Shown one piece after another: positions 1 through 7,746 of a DNA stretch of 64,000 nt (within the stretch, counting starts at the first letter, position 1; each line of letters starts with the position of its first letter). The stretch is from Bosea sp. F3-2 (lineage in GTDB: Bacteria > Pseudomonadota > Alphaproteobacteria > Rhizobiales > Beijerinckiaceae): positions 4,126,001 to 4,190,000 of the forward strand of contig NZ_CP042331.1 in the NCBI RefSeq assembly GCF_008253865.1, given 5' to 3'. A program made the position numbers and the translations under genes. Under the pieces are notes generated by a model. The model was not told the DNA's origin, did no database searches, and saw nothing but the letters and a program-made list of their open reading frames with translations.

Positions 1-804
1 CTTGATTGAGGCGGTGAAGAAGCCGACCTCGCCGGGGCCGAGTTCCTTCACTTCCTGCATCTTGGGCTTGAACACGCCGACGCGGTCCACGCCATAGGAG
101 GCGTTGGCGCGCATCATGCGGATGGTCATGTTCTTCTTGAGCACGCCGTCGATGATGCGCACGAGCACGACGACGCCGAGATAGGCATCGTACCAGCTAT
201 CGACCAGCATCGCCTTGAGCGGAGCCTCCGGGTCGCCCTTCGGCGGCGGCAGCTTGGTGACGATCGCCTCCAGCACGCCCTCGATGTTGAGGCCGGTCTT
301 GGCCGAGATCGGCACGGCATCCGAGGCGTCGAGGCCGATCACATCCTCGATCTGCTCCTTGATCCGCTCGGGATCGGCGGCGGGCAGGTCGATCTTGTTG
401 AGGACGGTAACGATCTCGTGGTTGGCGTCGAGTGCCTGGTAGACGTTGGCGAGCGTCTGCGCCTCGACACCCTGCGAGGCGTCGACGACCAGCAGCGAGC
501 CCTCGCAGGCCGCGAGCGAGCGCGAGACCTCATAGGCGAAGTCGACATGGCCGGGGGTGTCCATCAGGTTCAGGATGTAGGTCTTCCCATCCTTCGCCTG
601 GTAATCCAGCCGCACCGTCTGCGCCTTGATGGTGATGCCGCGTTCCTTCTCGATATCCATCGAGTCGAGGATCTGGTCGCTCATGTCGCGGGCCGCGACG
701 GTGCCGGTCTGCTGGATCAGACGGTCGGCCAGCGTCGACTTGCCGTGGTCGATATGCGCGACGATCGAGAAGTTGCGGATATTGTCGATGGTGCGGGTGC
801 TCAT
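1..804 (-). CDS. lepA: Elongation factor 4 (LepA), N-terminal part
   Basis: LepA is a ribosome-associated translational GTPase that back-translocates or remodels stalled ribosomes. The 268 codons seen here cover the G domain and the start of domain II; the rest lies beyond position 1 (full proteins have about 600 residues). The G1 motif AHIDHGKST is at residues 16-24, followed by the switch I motif RGITI, DTPGH (G3) and NKID (G4). The short N-terminus running straight into the P-loop is typical of LepA and unlike EF-G or TypA. The ATG at 804 lies about 106 bp from the divergent regulator gene at 911. Identity is certain; only the C-terminus is unseen. Confidence 0.97.
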   Translation of the reverse strand, partial: MSTRTIDNIRNFSIVAHIDHGKSTLADRLIQQTGTVAARDMSDQILDSMDIEKERGITIKAQTVRLDYQAKDGKTYILNLMDTPGHVDFAYEVSRSLAACEGSLLVVDASQGVEAQTLANVYQALDANHEIVTVLNKIDLPAADPERIKEQIEDVIGLDASDAVPISAKTGLNIEGVLEAIVTKLPPPKGDPEAPLKAMLVDSWYDAYLGVVVLVRIIDGVLKKNMTIRMMRANASYGVDRVGVFKPKMQEVKELGPGEVGFFTASIK

Positions 805-890
805 GCGCGCGCCATAGCAGTGAAGCCGCCTGCCGCCAAGCGCCGGCCCGCAAATGCGCCTGCGCCGGGCAGGCTTGCCATTCTAATATA

Positions 891-905
891 AGAGAATTAT
901 TCTCT
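891..905 (+). promoter_or_regulatory. Perfect 7-1-7 palindrome before the XRE/cupin gene, probable operator
   Basis: AGAGAAT-T-ATTCTCT ends six bases before the ATG at 911. It overlaps the expected transcription start if TAATAT at 884-889 is the -10 box. A perfect palindrome over the start of an HTH regulator gene is a common autorepression arrangement. No Shine-Dalgarno sequence is visible between it and the ATG, so the message may be near-leaderless. Confidence 0.55.
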
Positions 906-910
906 GATTC

Positions 911-1510
911 ATGGAATTCGAGAACGACATCGAGATCGACCGGTTGCTAGGGCAGCGACTGAAGGCCGCCCGCCAACGCCATCGCCTGACGCTCGACGGG
1001 CTCGCTAAGCGCAGTGGCGTCAGCCGTGCCATGATCTCCCGGGTTGAGCGCGGCGAATCGAGCCCGACGGCCGCGCTGCTGGTCCGGCTCGGCTCCGGCC
1101 TCGGCCTCTCGCTCTCGGCACTGCTGGAAGAAGATGCAGGAACCGGGCCTCTGGCGCGCCGCGACGCCCAGCCGGTCTGGCGCGATCCGGCGAGCGGCTA
1201 TCTGCGCCGCAACGTCTCGCCGCGCCGCACGGGCTCGGGCTTCGAGATCGTCGAGGTCGAACTACCCGCCGGTGCCGAAGTCCGGCTCGACAATGCGAGC
1301 GGCGCGCCGGCACTCGACCAGCAGGTCTGGGTGCTGCAGGGCCGCCTCGACCTATCGGTCGACGGCCTCCTTCACGAGCTCGCCGAGGGCGACTGCCTGC
1401 AGATGCATCTGCGCGGCGCCATCATCTACCGCAATCCAGGCACCACGCCCGTTCGCTACGCCGTCATCCTCGCCGCCAAGAGTGGCGCCTTCCCGGGACA
1501 TATCGCATGA
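911..1510 (+). CDS. XRE-family transcriptional regulator with C-terminal cupin domain
   Basis: This 199-residue protein has an N-terminal helix-turn-helix of the Cro/CI type (about residues 11-65, with the recognition-helix stretch SGVSRAMISRVERGESSP) and a C-terminal cupin_2-like beta barrel (about 105-190). The two-domain HTH plus cupin layout is a well-known family of regulators in which the cupin senses a small ligand. Its stop overlaps the start of the GNAT gene by four bases (ATGA), so the two are translationally coupled, and the regulator probably controls itself and that acetyltransferase. A palindrome at 891-905 is the likely binding site. The ligand is unknown. Confidence 0.9.
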   Translation: MEFENDIEIDRLLGQRLKAARQRHRLTLDGLAKRSGVSRAMISRVERGESSPTAALLVRLGSGLGLSLSALLEEDAGTGPLARRDAQPVWRDPASGYLRRNVSPRRTGSGFEIVEVELPAGAEVRLDNASGAPALDQQVWVLQGRLDLSVDGLLHELAEGDCLQMHLRGAIIYRNPGTTPVRYAVILAAKSGAFPGHIA

Positions 1511-2043
1511 ACGCGACCACCCTCACCGTTGCTGTCGAGGCGCTTGATGCCGAGGCCGCCACAGCTGCCATCCCGGCGCTGGCGGAAATCCTGCGCGATT
1601 GCGTCGCCAACGGCGCCTCTGTCGGCTTCATGAACTGGAACACGCTGGCCGACTATGAGCGCTTCTGGCGCGATGTCGCGGCGAGCGTTGCGGATGGGCA
1701 GGTCATCCTGCTCGCAGCGCGGACCGCAGACGGCCTCGTCGGCACGGCGCAGCTCCATCTGATCGGCAAACCGAACCAGCCGCACCGGGCCGAGATCGCC
1801 AAGGTGCTCGTACATTCGCGCGCGCGCCGGCAGGGTATCGGCGAGGCGCTGATGCGCGCGGCCGAGGCGATCGCGCGGGAGAAGGGCCGCGACCTCCTGG
1901 TGCTCGACACCGACGAGCACGGCGCGGCAAGGCGGCTCTACAATCGGCTGGGCTGGACCGAGGTCGGCACCATCCCGCGCTATGCGCTGATGCCGGACGG
2001 CGCCGATTGCGGCTCGACCTTCTTCTACAAGGAACTACGCTGA
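1507..2043 (+). CDS. GNAT-family N-acetyltransferase
   Basis: This 178-residue enzyme has the GNAT fold. The acetyl-CoA pyrophosphate-binding loop is seen in ARRQGIGEALMRAAE (about residue 115), preceded by the VLVHSRA strand. The C-terminal LYNRLGWTEVGTIPRYALMPDG segment is typical of the family. It transfers acetyl from acetyl-CoA to an amine; the acceptor cannot be told from sequence. It overlaps the upstream XRE/cupin regulator by four bases and forms a two-gene unit with it. Similar regulator plus GNAT pairs in alphaproteobacteria are often annotated for detoxification, but that is inference. Confidence 0.88.
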   Translation: MNATTLTVAVEALDAEAATAAIPALAEILRDCVANGASVGFMNWNTLADYERFWRDVAASVADGQVILLAARTADGLVGTAQLHLIGKPNQPHRAEIAKVLVHSRARRQGIGEALMRAAEAIAREKGRDLLVLDTDEHGAARRLYNRLGWTEVGTIPRYALMPDGADCGSTFFYKELR

Positions 2044-2059
2044 GGGAGCACTCCTACCG

Positions 2060-2269
2060 TCAGCTCTTGCGTGCCCTGCGCAGCATGACGGTCGGGCCGG
2101 CCTGCTTGCCCGTGCTGCAGGAGACCTCGGCGATGTCAGCGAACTGACCGGCTTTGAATGTGCAGTCCCGCGGGTGACCGAACATGCGCTTGCCGCTGCA
2201 GTGAACGACGAAGCTGTTGACCTTGGCGCTTGCGGTGGCGCCGATCTTGGAACCGCTGCCCGTCAACAT
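2060..2269 (-). CDS. C-terminal half of a small secreted protein, probably split by a frameshift
   Basis: This 69-codon frame begins in the ATG at 2269 but has no ribosome-binding site, and its reading frame is open upstream (PGGYVEC precedes the Met). The residues are unlike GC-rich shadow translation: four cysteines, balanced composition, and a basic tail. It overlaps the end of the preceding signal-peptide ORF in another frame. The simplest reading is that both were one protein of about 140 residues and that a one-base indel in the run of six C at 2283-2288 separates them. The family is not recognised. Confidence 0.4.
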   Translation of the reverse strand: MLTGSGSKIGATASAKVNSFVVHCSGKRMFGHPRDCTFKAGQFADIAEVSCSTGKQAGPTVMLRRARKS

Positions 2270-2490
2270 GCATTCGACATAGCCCCCCGGATCATTTCCC
2301 TCAGCATCACTTCCTGGCCGACGACATCGATGACCAGGCCGAGATGACCTTCGCGCTCGGCGAGGAGAACCCAGTCACCCTTGAGATCCGAAAGGGCGGG
2401 CGCCGCGGCGAGAGGCCCGATCAGGGCGGAAACAGCTCCGCATACCGCGATGCCGCGGCACGCCATGCGAATCCATCTGCCTCGCATCAT
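2263..2490 (-). CDS. Small secreted protein, N-terminal half (third gene of the hydrolase operon)
   Basis: This 75-codon ORF has a good Sec signal peptide (positive start, hydrophobic core around residues 9-28, Ala-rich cleavage region before LSDLKGDW). Its ATG overlaps the stop of the muramidase gene (ATGA), with GGAGG just upstream, so it is coupled to the two peptidoglycan hydrolases. It ends early at 2263, while a cysteine-rich continuation lies in another frame (2060-2269). It is therefore either truncated by a frameshift or a genuinely short product. No family is recognised. By position it could be a periplasmic partner or inhibitor of the hydrolases; that is a guess. Confidence 0.5.
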   Translation of the reverse strand: MMRGRWIRMACRGIAVCGAVSALIGPLAAAPALSDLKGDWVLLAEREGHLGLVIDVVGQEVMLREMIRGAMSNAC

Positions 2491-3752
2491 CCCCTCCAGT
2501 GCTCGACCGGCGCGAAGACGGCGCGCGACGGTGAATTCCTCTCGAAACCTTCGCGACGGTCGGCGACGCGCTCCTCCGCAATTCCCGCGATACTGCGAAA
2601 CAGAAACAACCCAGCCCCGACGGCCGCCGCCGGAACGAGGCCAGCGGACCCGAGATACGGCAGGGCGCCGACAGCGAACTCACCGAGGGATTTCACTGCG
2701 TCGCCAGCCCCGGACGCCGGCGTGAAGATGGTTTTGAAGATGCCTTCGACCGCCTGACCGACGCCGGGGATCGCTCCCAGACCGCCGAGGATACCGGCGG
2801 CGCCGACGCCAATGGCGGCTTTGCGATTATTGTCGGCAGCCACAATTGCAGGCACGCCATCATCATACAGGTCTCCCGGTGTCGCCCGTGCTCGCGCCCG
2901 CGCGATCGGCATCGGCAACCCACCGGCGAGAGCGAGTAACGTCGCATCGTCGGGCAGCCCCGTCGCCGGCAGGCCGTTTTGCATCTGAAAGGCGAAGAGG
3001 GCCCCGGAGGTGATTGGACCGAAGAGGCCATCGACCTTGCCCACAGAATAGCCCAGACGAGCCAGCTGCTCCTGCACGCGTTCCATCTCGGTCCGTCCGC
3101 GCGTGACCGAGGGCGAGGGAGTCGTTGCAACGGTTCCGGGCATGCGCAGCCGCGCGGCCCAGGCTCCGTAGGCCGTTTCCAGGCGTGTGTCGTAACGGTT
3201 CGCAGCGTAGCCCTTGCCGTTATAGCGATACGCAAAACCCGCCCAATCGCGGCTCCGCAAGGCCTGCATCATCGCCGGATTCACCGCGATGAAGCGCAGC
3301 ATCGCCTCGATCTGCGCAGTCGCGCCCGTCGCCATGTTCGCGATCATGTCGGTGGCCGAGGCGTAGCCCAGCGCGACCGCATTGAAGCCCATGATCTGAC
3401 CGAGCCCCCAAGAGGCGGAACGGTTGGCGAGTTCCTCATGGATCGCCCGGGCACGCTGCAGCAGGCCGAGACGGCCTGCACGCCCCTGATCGGCATATTG
3501 CGAGGAGCGCTGCCAGCTCGGGATGGCGAGGCCCTCCGCTTCCGCCCGCACCAGAAGGGACGGCGCGGCCTCGCGCAGCAGCCGATGGAAGACATGCTTC
3601 TCGAACAGGAAGACGGGCGTGATGCCGTCAGCCTCGAAAGCGCGACCGTTGCTCTCGACCTCGACGACGGCGAGGGCCGCGGCCGGCTCCAGCCCCTGTC
3701 CCTGGGCCAGTCGCGTGATCTCGTTGACGATGTCCTGCGTGAAATCGACCAT
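2487..3752 (-). CDS. N-acetylmuramidase (DUF3380) with peptidoglycan-binding domain and hydrophobic C-terminus
   Basis: This 421-residue protein is predicted to cut the glycan strands of peptidoglycan. Residues about 15-195 match the phage-type N-acetylmuramidase domain (DUF3380), with the likely catalytic Glu in VVEVESNG (E31 or E33). Residues about 222-265 form a peptidoglycan-binding_1 repeat (LGYSVGKVDGLFG...). The last 110 residues hold two glycine/alanine-rich hydrophobic segments that could cross a membrane. There is no signal peptide. The start at 3752 was chosen because GGGGGAG precedes it; an upstream in-frame Met at 3854 lies in the neighbouring gene. It lies 16 bp after the amidase gene and is coupled to the small secreted ORF. 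Confidence 0.85.
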   Translation of the reverse strand: MVDFTQDIVNEITRLAQGQGLEPAAALAVVEVESNGRAFEADGITPVFLFEKHVFHRLLREAAPSLLVRAEAEGLAIPSWQRSSQYADQGRAGRLGLLQRARAIHEELANRSASWGLGQIMGFNAVALGYASATDMIANMATGATAQIEAMLRFIAVNPAMMQALRSRDWAGFAYRYNGKGYAANRYDTRLETAYGAWAARLRMPGTVATTPSPSVTRGRTEMERVQEQLARLGYSVGKVDGLFGPITSGALFAFQMQNGLPATGLPDDATLLALAGGLPMPIARARARATPGDLYDDGVPAIVAADNNRKAAIGVGAAGILGGLGAIPGVGQAVEGIFKTIFTPASGAGDAVKSLGEFAVGALPYLGSAGLVPAAAVGAGLFLFRSIAGIAEERVADRREGFERNSPSRAVFAPVEHWRG

Positions 3753-3768
3753 AGGCTCCCCCCTTCGA

Positions 3769-4974
3769 TCAGAAACGCAGATTCGCGCCCGTCCGATGTT
3801 CGTCGACACGCTGGGCGGTGGTCGCCTGGGCGTTGCGCCAGAGCATGACGGCAAGCACGATCAAGATAATCCAGACTCCGCCTTTCGACCCCAGAAGGAC
3901 CGGCAGGAGTGTCGGCAGGGAGCTTCCCGCCTCGTCGGCAACGGCTGCGGGCATGACCCAATCCGTCACGGAGGGCGATTGCACAACCTGCGTTGAAGCT
4001 GCTTCAGCCTTGGTGGCCAACTGACCCGTCTTCTCGAAGAGGCCTGTTCGCGCATCGGTCAGCCCCAACACGCCAAACAAGGCAGTCGCGAGCGCCAACC
4101 AGCGACCGCGGTCGGTCAGCGCGATCGTCTCCGAACCCTCTCGCTTCAGATCCCGCGCCGTCTCGTTGCGCCGCTCCGGCCAGAGCGGCATCGGTTCGCC
4201 CTTCCGAAGCTGGAACCAGGTCCGCGCGTCGACGATGCCGGTAGGCGGAATGCCATTGGCCTGCTGGAACGAGAAGACAGCAGTCATCGTCCGCAGCCCG
4301 TAGTCGCCATCTTCCTTCCCGACTGGATAGCCCTGCTCCTTCAGGAGCCCCTGAATGGCCTCGATCTGATCGACGGAATCGGGATTTGCGCCAGGGCGCA
4401 GCGGCAAGAATTCAAGGAGCGCCTGCCCACCATCAATCGCGCCGAGCACTCCGCGCTGCTCGTCCTCCAGGGCCTCCGTCGTAACCTGATCGTCTGGCAC
4501 ACCGAGCTGCAGGATATTCGGCAATAGGCCGCTGGTCGCGACCGGAGCGCGCTCGGTTGGCCAGCGATAACCAAGCAGCCTGGACTTCGGATAGCTGGAG
4601 ACCTTGACGCTGTCCCCCTGGTTGCCGCCAAGCAGGAGCAGTTGGTCATCATCCTCGCGCAGAAAGAAGCCAACATGGCCATAAGAGCTGTTTGCCCCGT
4701 TGCGAGAAAGAACGACGATGCAACCTTCGCACGGCTCATCGAGCTTCGTACCGAGTTTGAGATAGCTCCGCGCCATCAGCGAGCGGCTCGAGGCGTAGCC
4801 GGAAAGCACGAGGCAGGCGCCGACGAAAGCCGCGCACCACGCCTCTTCGTCGCTGCGAACCTGGCCATGTCCCGACAGACGGAACATCTCCAATATCCGC
4901 GGCTCAGCCGCTGTGCCCTTGTATTCGGTGATACCTCGAAGGGTATTCGCGATCAGCCACCATGGGGACGACAT
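3769..4974 (-). CDS. TIGR02594-type NlpC/P60-like amidase with peptidoglycan-binding domain and C-terminal TM
   Basis: This 401-residue protein has an N-terminal papain-like peptidase/amidase domain of the TIGR02594 phage-associated family. The catalytic Cys is C47 in AWCAAF and the His is H100 in SYGHVGFF. A peptidoglycan-binding_1 repeat covers about 200-260 (LLKEQGYPVGKEDGDYG). A single membrane helix lies near residues 368-383 (WIILIVLAVMLW), followed by a short basic tail. It has no N-terminal signal peptide. The start at 4974 has GAGG five bases upstream; an in-frame ATG at 4989 is less well placed. It is the first gene of an operon with the muramidase, so the pair could cut both peptide and glycan bonds. 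The domain set resembles phage endolysins, yet no phage genes surround it. Confidence 0.85.
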   Translation of the reverse strand: MSSPWWLIANTLRGITEYKGTAAEPRILEMFRLSGHGQVRSDEEAWCAAFVGACLVLSGYASSRSLMARSYLKLGTKLDEPCEGCIVVLSRNGANSSYGHVGFFLREDDDQLLLLGGNQGDSVKVSSYPKSRLLGYRWPTERAPVATSGLLPNILQLGVPDDQVTTEALEDEQRGVLGAIDGGQALLEFLPLRPGANPDSVDQIEAIQGLLKEQGYPVGKEDGDYGLRTMTAVFSFQQANGIPPTGIVDARTWFQLRKGEPMPLWPERRNETARDLKREGSETIALTDRGRWLALATALFGVLGLTDARTGLFEKTGQLATKAEAASTQVVQSPSVTDWVMPAAVADEAGSSLPTLLPVLLGSKGGVWIILIVLAVMLWRNAQATTAQRVDEHRTGANLRF

Positions 4975-5125
4975 GGGCACCTCATGCAACTTATGGTTGC
5001 ACGATCAATGCATATGCGCCTCTTCAACGCAATGCCGTAGCGGCAACTGCGTTAATGCGAGAGGTTCATGAGAACGCCGGCCAGTGCCCGGCGCCTCGGT
5101 CTCGCAACCGTGAAGGGGGCTTCCG

Positions 5126-5380
5126 TCAGCCTTCGGCCTGAGCCGCGCCGCGGATATAGGGCTCGACCGGGCCCTTGAGCGTGATCGTCATCGGGCGGCC
5201 GAAGCGGTCCTTGGCGTTGCCGGCCGCGACCTTCACCCAGCCCTCGGAGACGCAGTACTCCTCGACATTGGTCTTCTCGACGCCCTTGAAGCGGATGCCG
5301 ATGTCGCGCGCCAGCACCTCGGCGTCGTAATAGGGGCTGTCCGGGTTGACGGAGAGGCGGTCGGGAAGCTGCTCTGACAT
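5126..5380 (-). CDS. DUF3297 family protein
   Basis: This conserved 84-residue protein begins MSEQLPDRLSVNPDSPYYD, the hallmark of the DUF3297 family found across Proteobacteria. No catalytic motif, signal peptide or membrane helix is visible, and the function is unknown. It has the same orientation as hrcA, separated by about 250 bp that holds a long palindrome, so it probably has its own promoter. Confidence 0.85.
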   Translation of the reverse strand: MSEQLPDRLSVNPDSPYYDAEVLARDIGIRFKGVEKTNVEEYCVSEGWVKVAAGNAKDRFGRPMTITLKGPVEPYIRGAAQAEG

Positions 5381-5470
5381 GGGCCTTGGCTCTTACGGGT
5401 TCGGGGCGCTTTCGCGCGGAGATAGCCTCATCCGCGGCGGAAGCCAAATTCTTCAAGATGGAAACACGCG

Positions 5471-5600
5471 GTCATTCCGGGCTTGACCCGGAATCCATCG
5501 TAGAGCGCAGGAGCGCTACGATGGATTCCGGATCGGCGCGGCGGAGCTTGTCCTTGGGCCAACCGAAGGTCGGACCCGAGGGCCGCTTGTCCGGAATGAC
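5471..5600. repeat. Long palindromic repeat, family A (copy 1)
   Basis: The block begins GTCATTCCGGGCTTGACCC and ends TTGTCCGGAATGAC, so its ends are inverted copies. An inner inverted pair (GGAATCCATCGTAGAGCGC / GCGCTACGATGGATTCC) makes a second hairpin. It lies between DUF3297 and hrcA. Similar blocks occur at 7583, 16102, 30314, 35307 and 52726. Confidence 0.8.
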
Positions 5601-5629
5601 GGCGTATGTCCTCAAAGAGATGTTGCGCG

Positions 5630-6715
5630 TCAGCGCTCGCCGTCGAGCAGGCGGCCGACGACCTTGGCGGTGTAGTCGACCATCGGGACGATCCGAGCAT
5701 AGTTCAGCCGCGTCGGGCCGATGATGCCGACAACGCCGACGATGCGCTGCTCGGCATCGCGGAAGGGCGCCGCCACCATCGAGGAGCCGGACATCGAGAA
5801 CAGCTTGTTCTCCGAGCCGATGAAGATGCGCACGCCGTCACCCTGCTCGGCGCGGGTCAGGAGGTCGATGACGTCGGTCTGCGTCTCCAGATCGCCGAAG
5901 AGCAGGCGGATGCGCTCGAGATCCTCCTGCGCCTTGAGGTCTTCCAGCAGGTTGGCCTGGCCGCGGACAATCAAGTGGCGGTCGCTGCTCGGGCCCGACG
6001 AGGTGGCGATGCCGTTCTCGACCAGCCTCGCGGTCAGCGCGTCGAGCTCGCGCTCCATCTGCGTGCGCTGCGTCGCGATCTCGCCGCGCAGCTCAGCGAG
6101 CGTCTTGCCGATGATGCGGGCGTTGAGAAAGTTCGCCGCCTCGCTCAGCGCCGAAGCCGGCAGGCCGGGTGGCAGCGCCAGCAGGCGATTCTCAACCGTG
6201 CCGTCCTCCGCCACCAGCACGACGAGCGCGCGGGCGGGATCGAGCCGGACGAACTCGATGTGCTTCAGCCGCGGGTCGGCCTTGGTGGTGACGACAACAC
6301 CAGCACCGCGCGACAGGCCGGAGAGCAGGGCCGAGGCTTCGGTCAAGGTCTGGTCAAGGCTGCGATTCGTCGCGGCAGCCCTGATCTGCGCCTCGATGCG
6401 CGTACGCTCGTCCGAGGTGAGGTTGCCGACTTCCATCATCGCATCGACGAAGAAGCGCAGCCCTCGCTCCGTCGGAAGGCGGCCTGCAGAGGTATGCGGT
6501 GCATAGATCAGCCCCGCCAGCTCGAGATCGGTCATGACGTTGCGCACCGTCGCCGGCGAGAGCGACATCGGCAGCAGGCGGGCGATGTTGCGCGAGCCGA
6601 CCGGCTCGCCGGTCGTCAGATAGCCGTCGACGATCTGGCGGAAGATCTCGCGCGAGCGCTGGTCGGTCTCGACCAGGGTGCTCACCGTTTCCGGGCGGGG
6701 TGTGTGGGCGCTCAT
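5630..6715 (-). CDS. hrcA: Heat-inducible transcriptional repressor HrcA
   Basis: HrcA represses class I heat-shock genes (groESL, dnaK) by binding CIRCE, with GroEL as its folding sensor. This 361-residue protein has the winged helix at about 20-90 (EPVGSRNIARLLPMSLSPAT, then DLELAGLIYAPHTSAGRLPT) and the GAF-like and insertion domains that follow. It is divergent from rph, as in most Rhizobiales. I see no CIRCE palindrome in the 142-bp gap, so this gene is probably not itself CIRCE-controlled. The usual grpE neighbour downstream is missing here. Confidence 0.97.
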   Translation of the reverse strand: MSAHTPRPETVSTLVETDQRSREIFRQIVDGYLTTGEPVGSRNIARLLPMSLSPATVRNVMTDLELAGLIYAPHTSAGRLPTERGLRFFVDAMMEVGNLTSDERTRIEAQIRAAATNRSLDQTLTEASALLSGLSRGAGVVVTTKADPRLKHIEFVRLDPARALVVLVAEDGTVENRLLALPPGLPASALSEAANFLNARIIGKTLAELRGEIATQRTQMERELDALTARLVENGIATSSGPSSDRHLIVRGQANLLEDLKAQEDLERIRLLFGDLETQTDVIDLLTRAEQGDGVRIFIGSENKLFSMSGSSMVAAPFRDAEQRIVGVVGIIGPTRLNYARIVPMVDYTAKVVGRLLDGER

Positions 6716-6857
6716 GAGCCTTTGCGGACGAACCGTTCCTCCATCCTATTGTCGTCGTGCCGTGCGCATGGATCAAGGGGCGGAATGGGCCTCAGCCTTG
6801 CCGTATAGGGCGGGAGAGCCTACAAGCCGCCACTTCTCCGCAAGACAGGATCATTTC

Positions 6858-7574
6858 ATGCGACCCTCCAAACGCGCCGCCGACGAGATGCGCAAGGTCA
6901 CGCTCGAACGCGGCGTGGTGCGCTATGCCGAGGGCTCCTGCATGGTGACGTTCGGCGAGACCAAGGTTCTCTGCGCCGCCACCGTCGAGGAAAAGGGGCC
7001 GCCGTGGCTGCGCGGCACCGGCAAGGGCTGGGTTACCGCCGAATATTCGATGCTGCCGCGCGCCACGCATGAGCGCACGCGCCGCGAGGTCACCTCCGGC
7101 AAGCCGTCGGGCCGCACGCAGGAGATCCAGCGGCTGGTCGGCCGCTCGCTGCGGGCCGTGGTCGACCTGACCGCGATCGGCGAACGCCAGATCGTCGTGG
7201 ACTGCGACGTGCTGCAGGCCGATGGCGGCACCCGTACGGCCTCGATCACCGGCGCCTGGGTCGCGCTGCACGATGCGCTGAAGTGGATGGAAGGCCGCGG
7301 GCTGCTCAAGGGCACCAACCCGCTGAAGGACCATGTCGCCGCCGTTTCCTGCGGCATCGTCGCGGGCCAGCCGGTGATCGACCTCGATTATGTCGAGGAT
7401 TCCGGTGCGCAGACCGACGCGAATTTCGTCATCACCGGCGCAGGCGGCCTGGTCGAGGTGCAGGGCACGGCGGAAGGGGCGCCCTTCTCGGAGGAGGAGC
7501 TGCTCGCGCTGCTCAAGCTCGCCAAGGGCGGCGTGTCCAAGCTCGTCACGCTGCAGAAGGCTGCGGTGGCGTAG
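6858..7574 (+). CDS. rph: Ribonuclease PH
   Basis: This phosphorolytic 3'-5' exoribonuclease trims tRNA 3' ends and helps degrade structured RNA. It has 238 residues, the normal length, starting MRPSKRAADEMRKVTLERG. The conserved EGSCMVTFGETKVLCAA and RTREIQRLVGRSLRA-like segments are present, as is DCDVLQADGGTRTASI, which carries the metal/phosphate site. The ATG at 6858 was chosen over upstream in-frame starts because it matches the family N-terminus. It is divergent from hrcA and followed by rdgB and hemW. Confidence 0.97.
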   Translation: MRPSKRAADEMRKVTLERGVVRYAEGSCMVTFGETKVLCAATVEEKGPPWLRGTGKGWVTAEYSMLPRATHERTRREVTSGKPSGRTQEIQRLVGRSLRAVVDLTAIGERQIVVDCDVLQADGGTRTASITGAWVALHDALKWMEGRGLLKGTNPLKDHVAAVSCGIVAGQPVIDLDYVEDSGAQTDANFVITGAGGLVEVQGTAEGAPFSEEELLALLKLAKGGVSKLVTLQKAAVA

Positions 7575-7582
7575 GCTCCCGC

Positions 7583-7746
7583 GTCATTCCGGGGCTTCGC
7601 GGCAGCGAAGAGCCCGGAACCCATGAACACTGGCCTTGCCGATGATCCGTGACGCTTCTTGAATAAGATCGCGATGATGCAGCCTGACGACAAAAACCTG
7701 TGTTCATGGGTTCCGGGCTCGCTCCTGCGGAGCGCCCCGGAATGAC
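7583..7746. repeat. Long palindromic repeat, family A (copy 2), overlapping the rdgB start
   Basis: The ends are GTCATTCCGGGGCTTCGC and GCGCCCCGGAATGAC, with inner arms AGCCCGGAACCCATGAACAC and GTGTTCATGGGTTCCGGGCT. It lies between rph and rdgB. The final GGAATGAC contains the ATG used by rdgB at 7742. Copy 3 at 16102 shares the same arms. Confidence 0.85.

Noticed and set aside
2060..4974. Prophage remnant at the hydrolase operon
   Set aside because: No integrase, capsid, tail, portal or terminase genes, and no tRNA or att-like repeats, lie on either side; flanks are lepA/XRE/GNAT and DUF3297/hrcA.
5471..5600. Direct repeats as a possible CRISPR array
   Set aside because: The repeats are single inverted blocks scattered between genes, with no regular repeat-spacer series and no cas genes.
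6716..6857. CIRCE element between hrcA and rph
   Set aside because: No TTAGCACTC/GAGTGCTAA dyad is visible on either strand.
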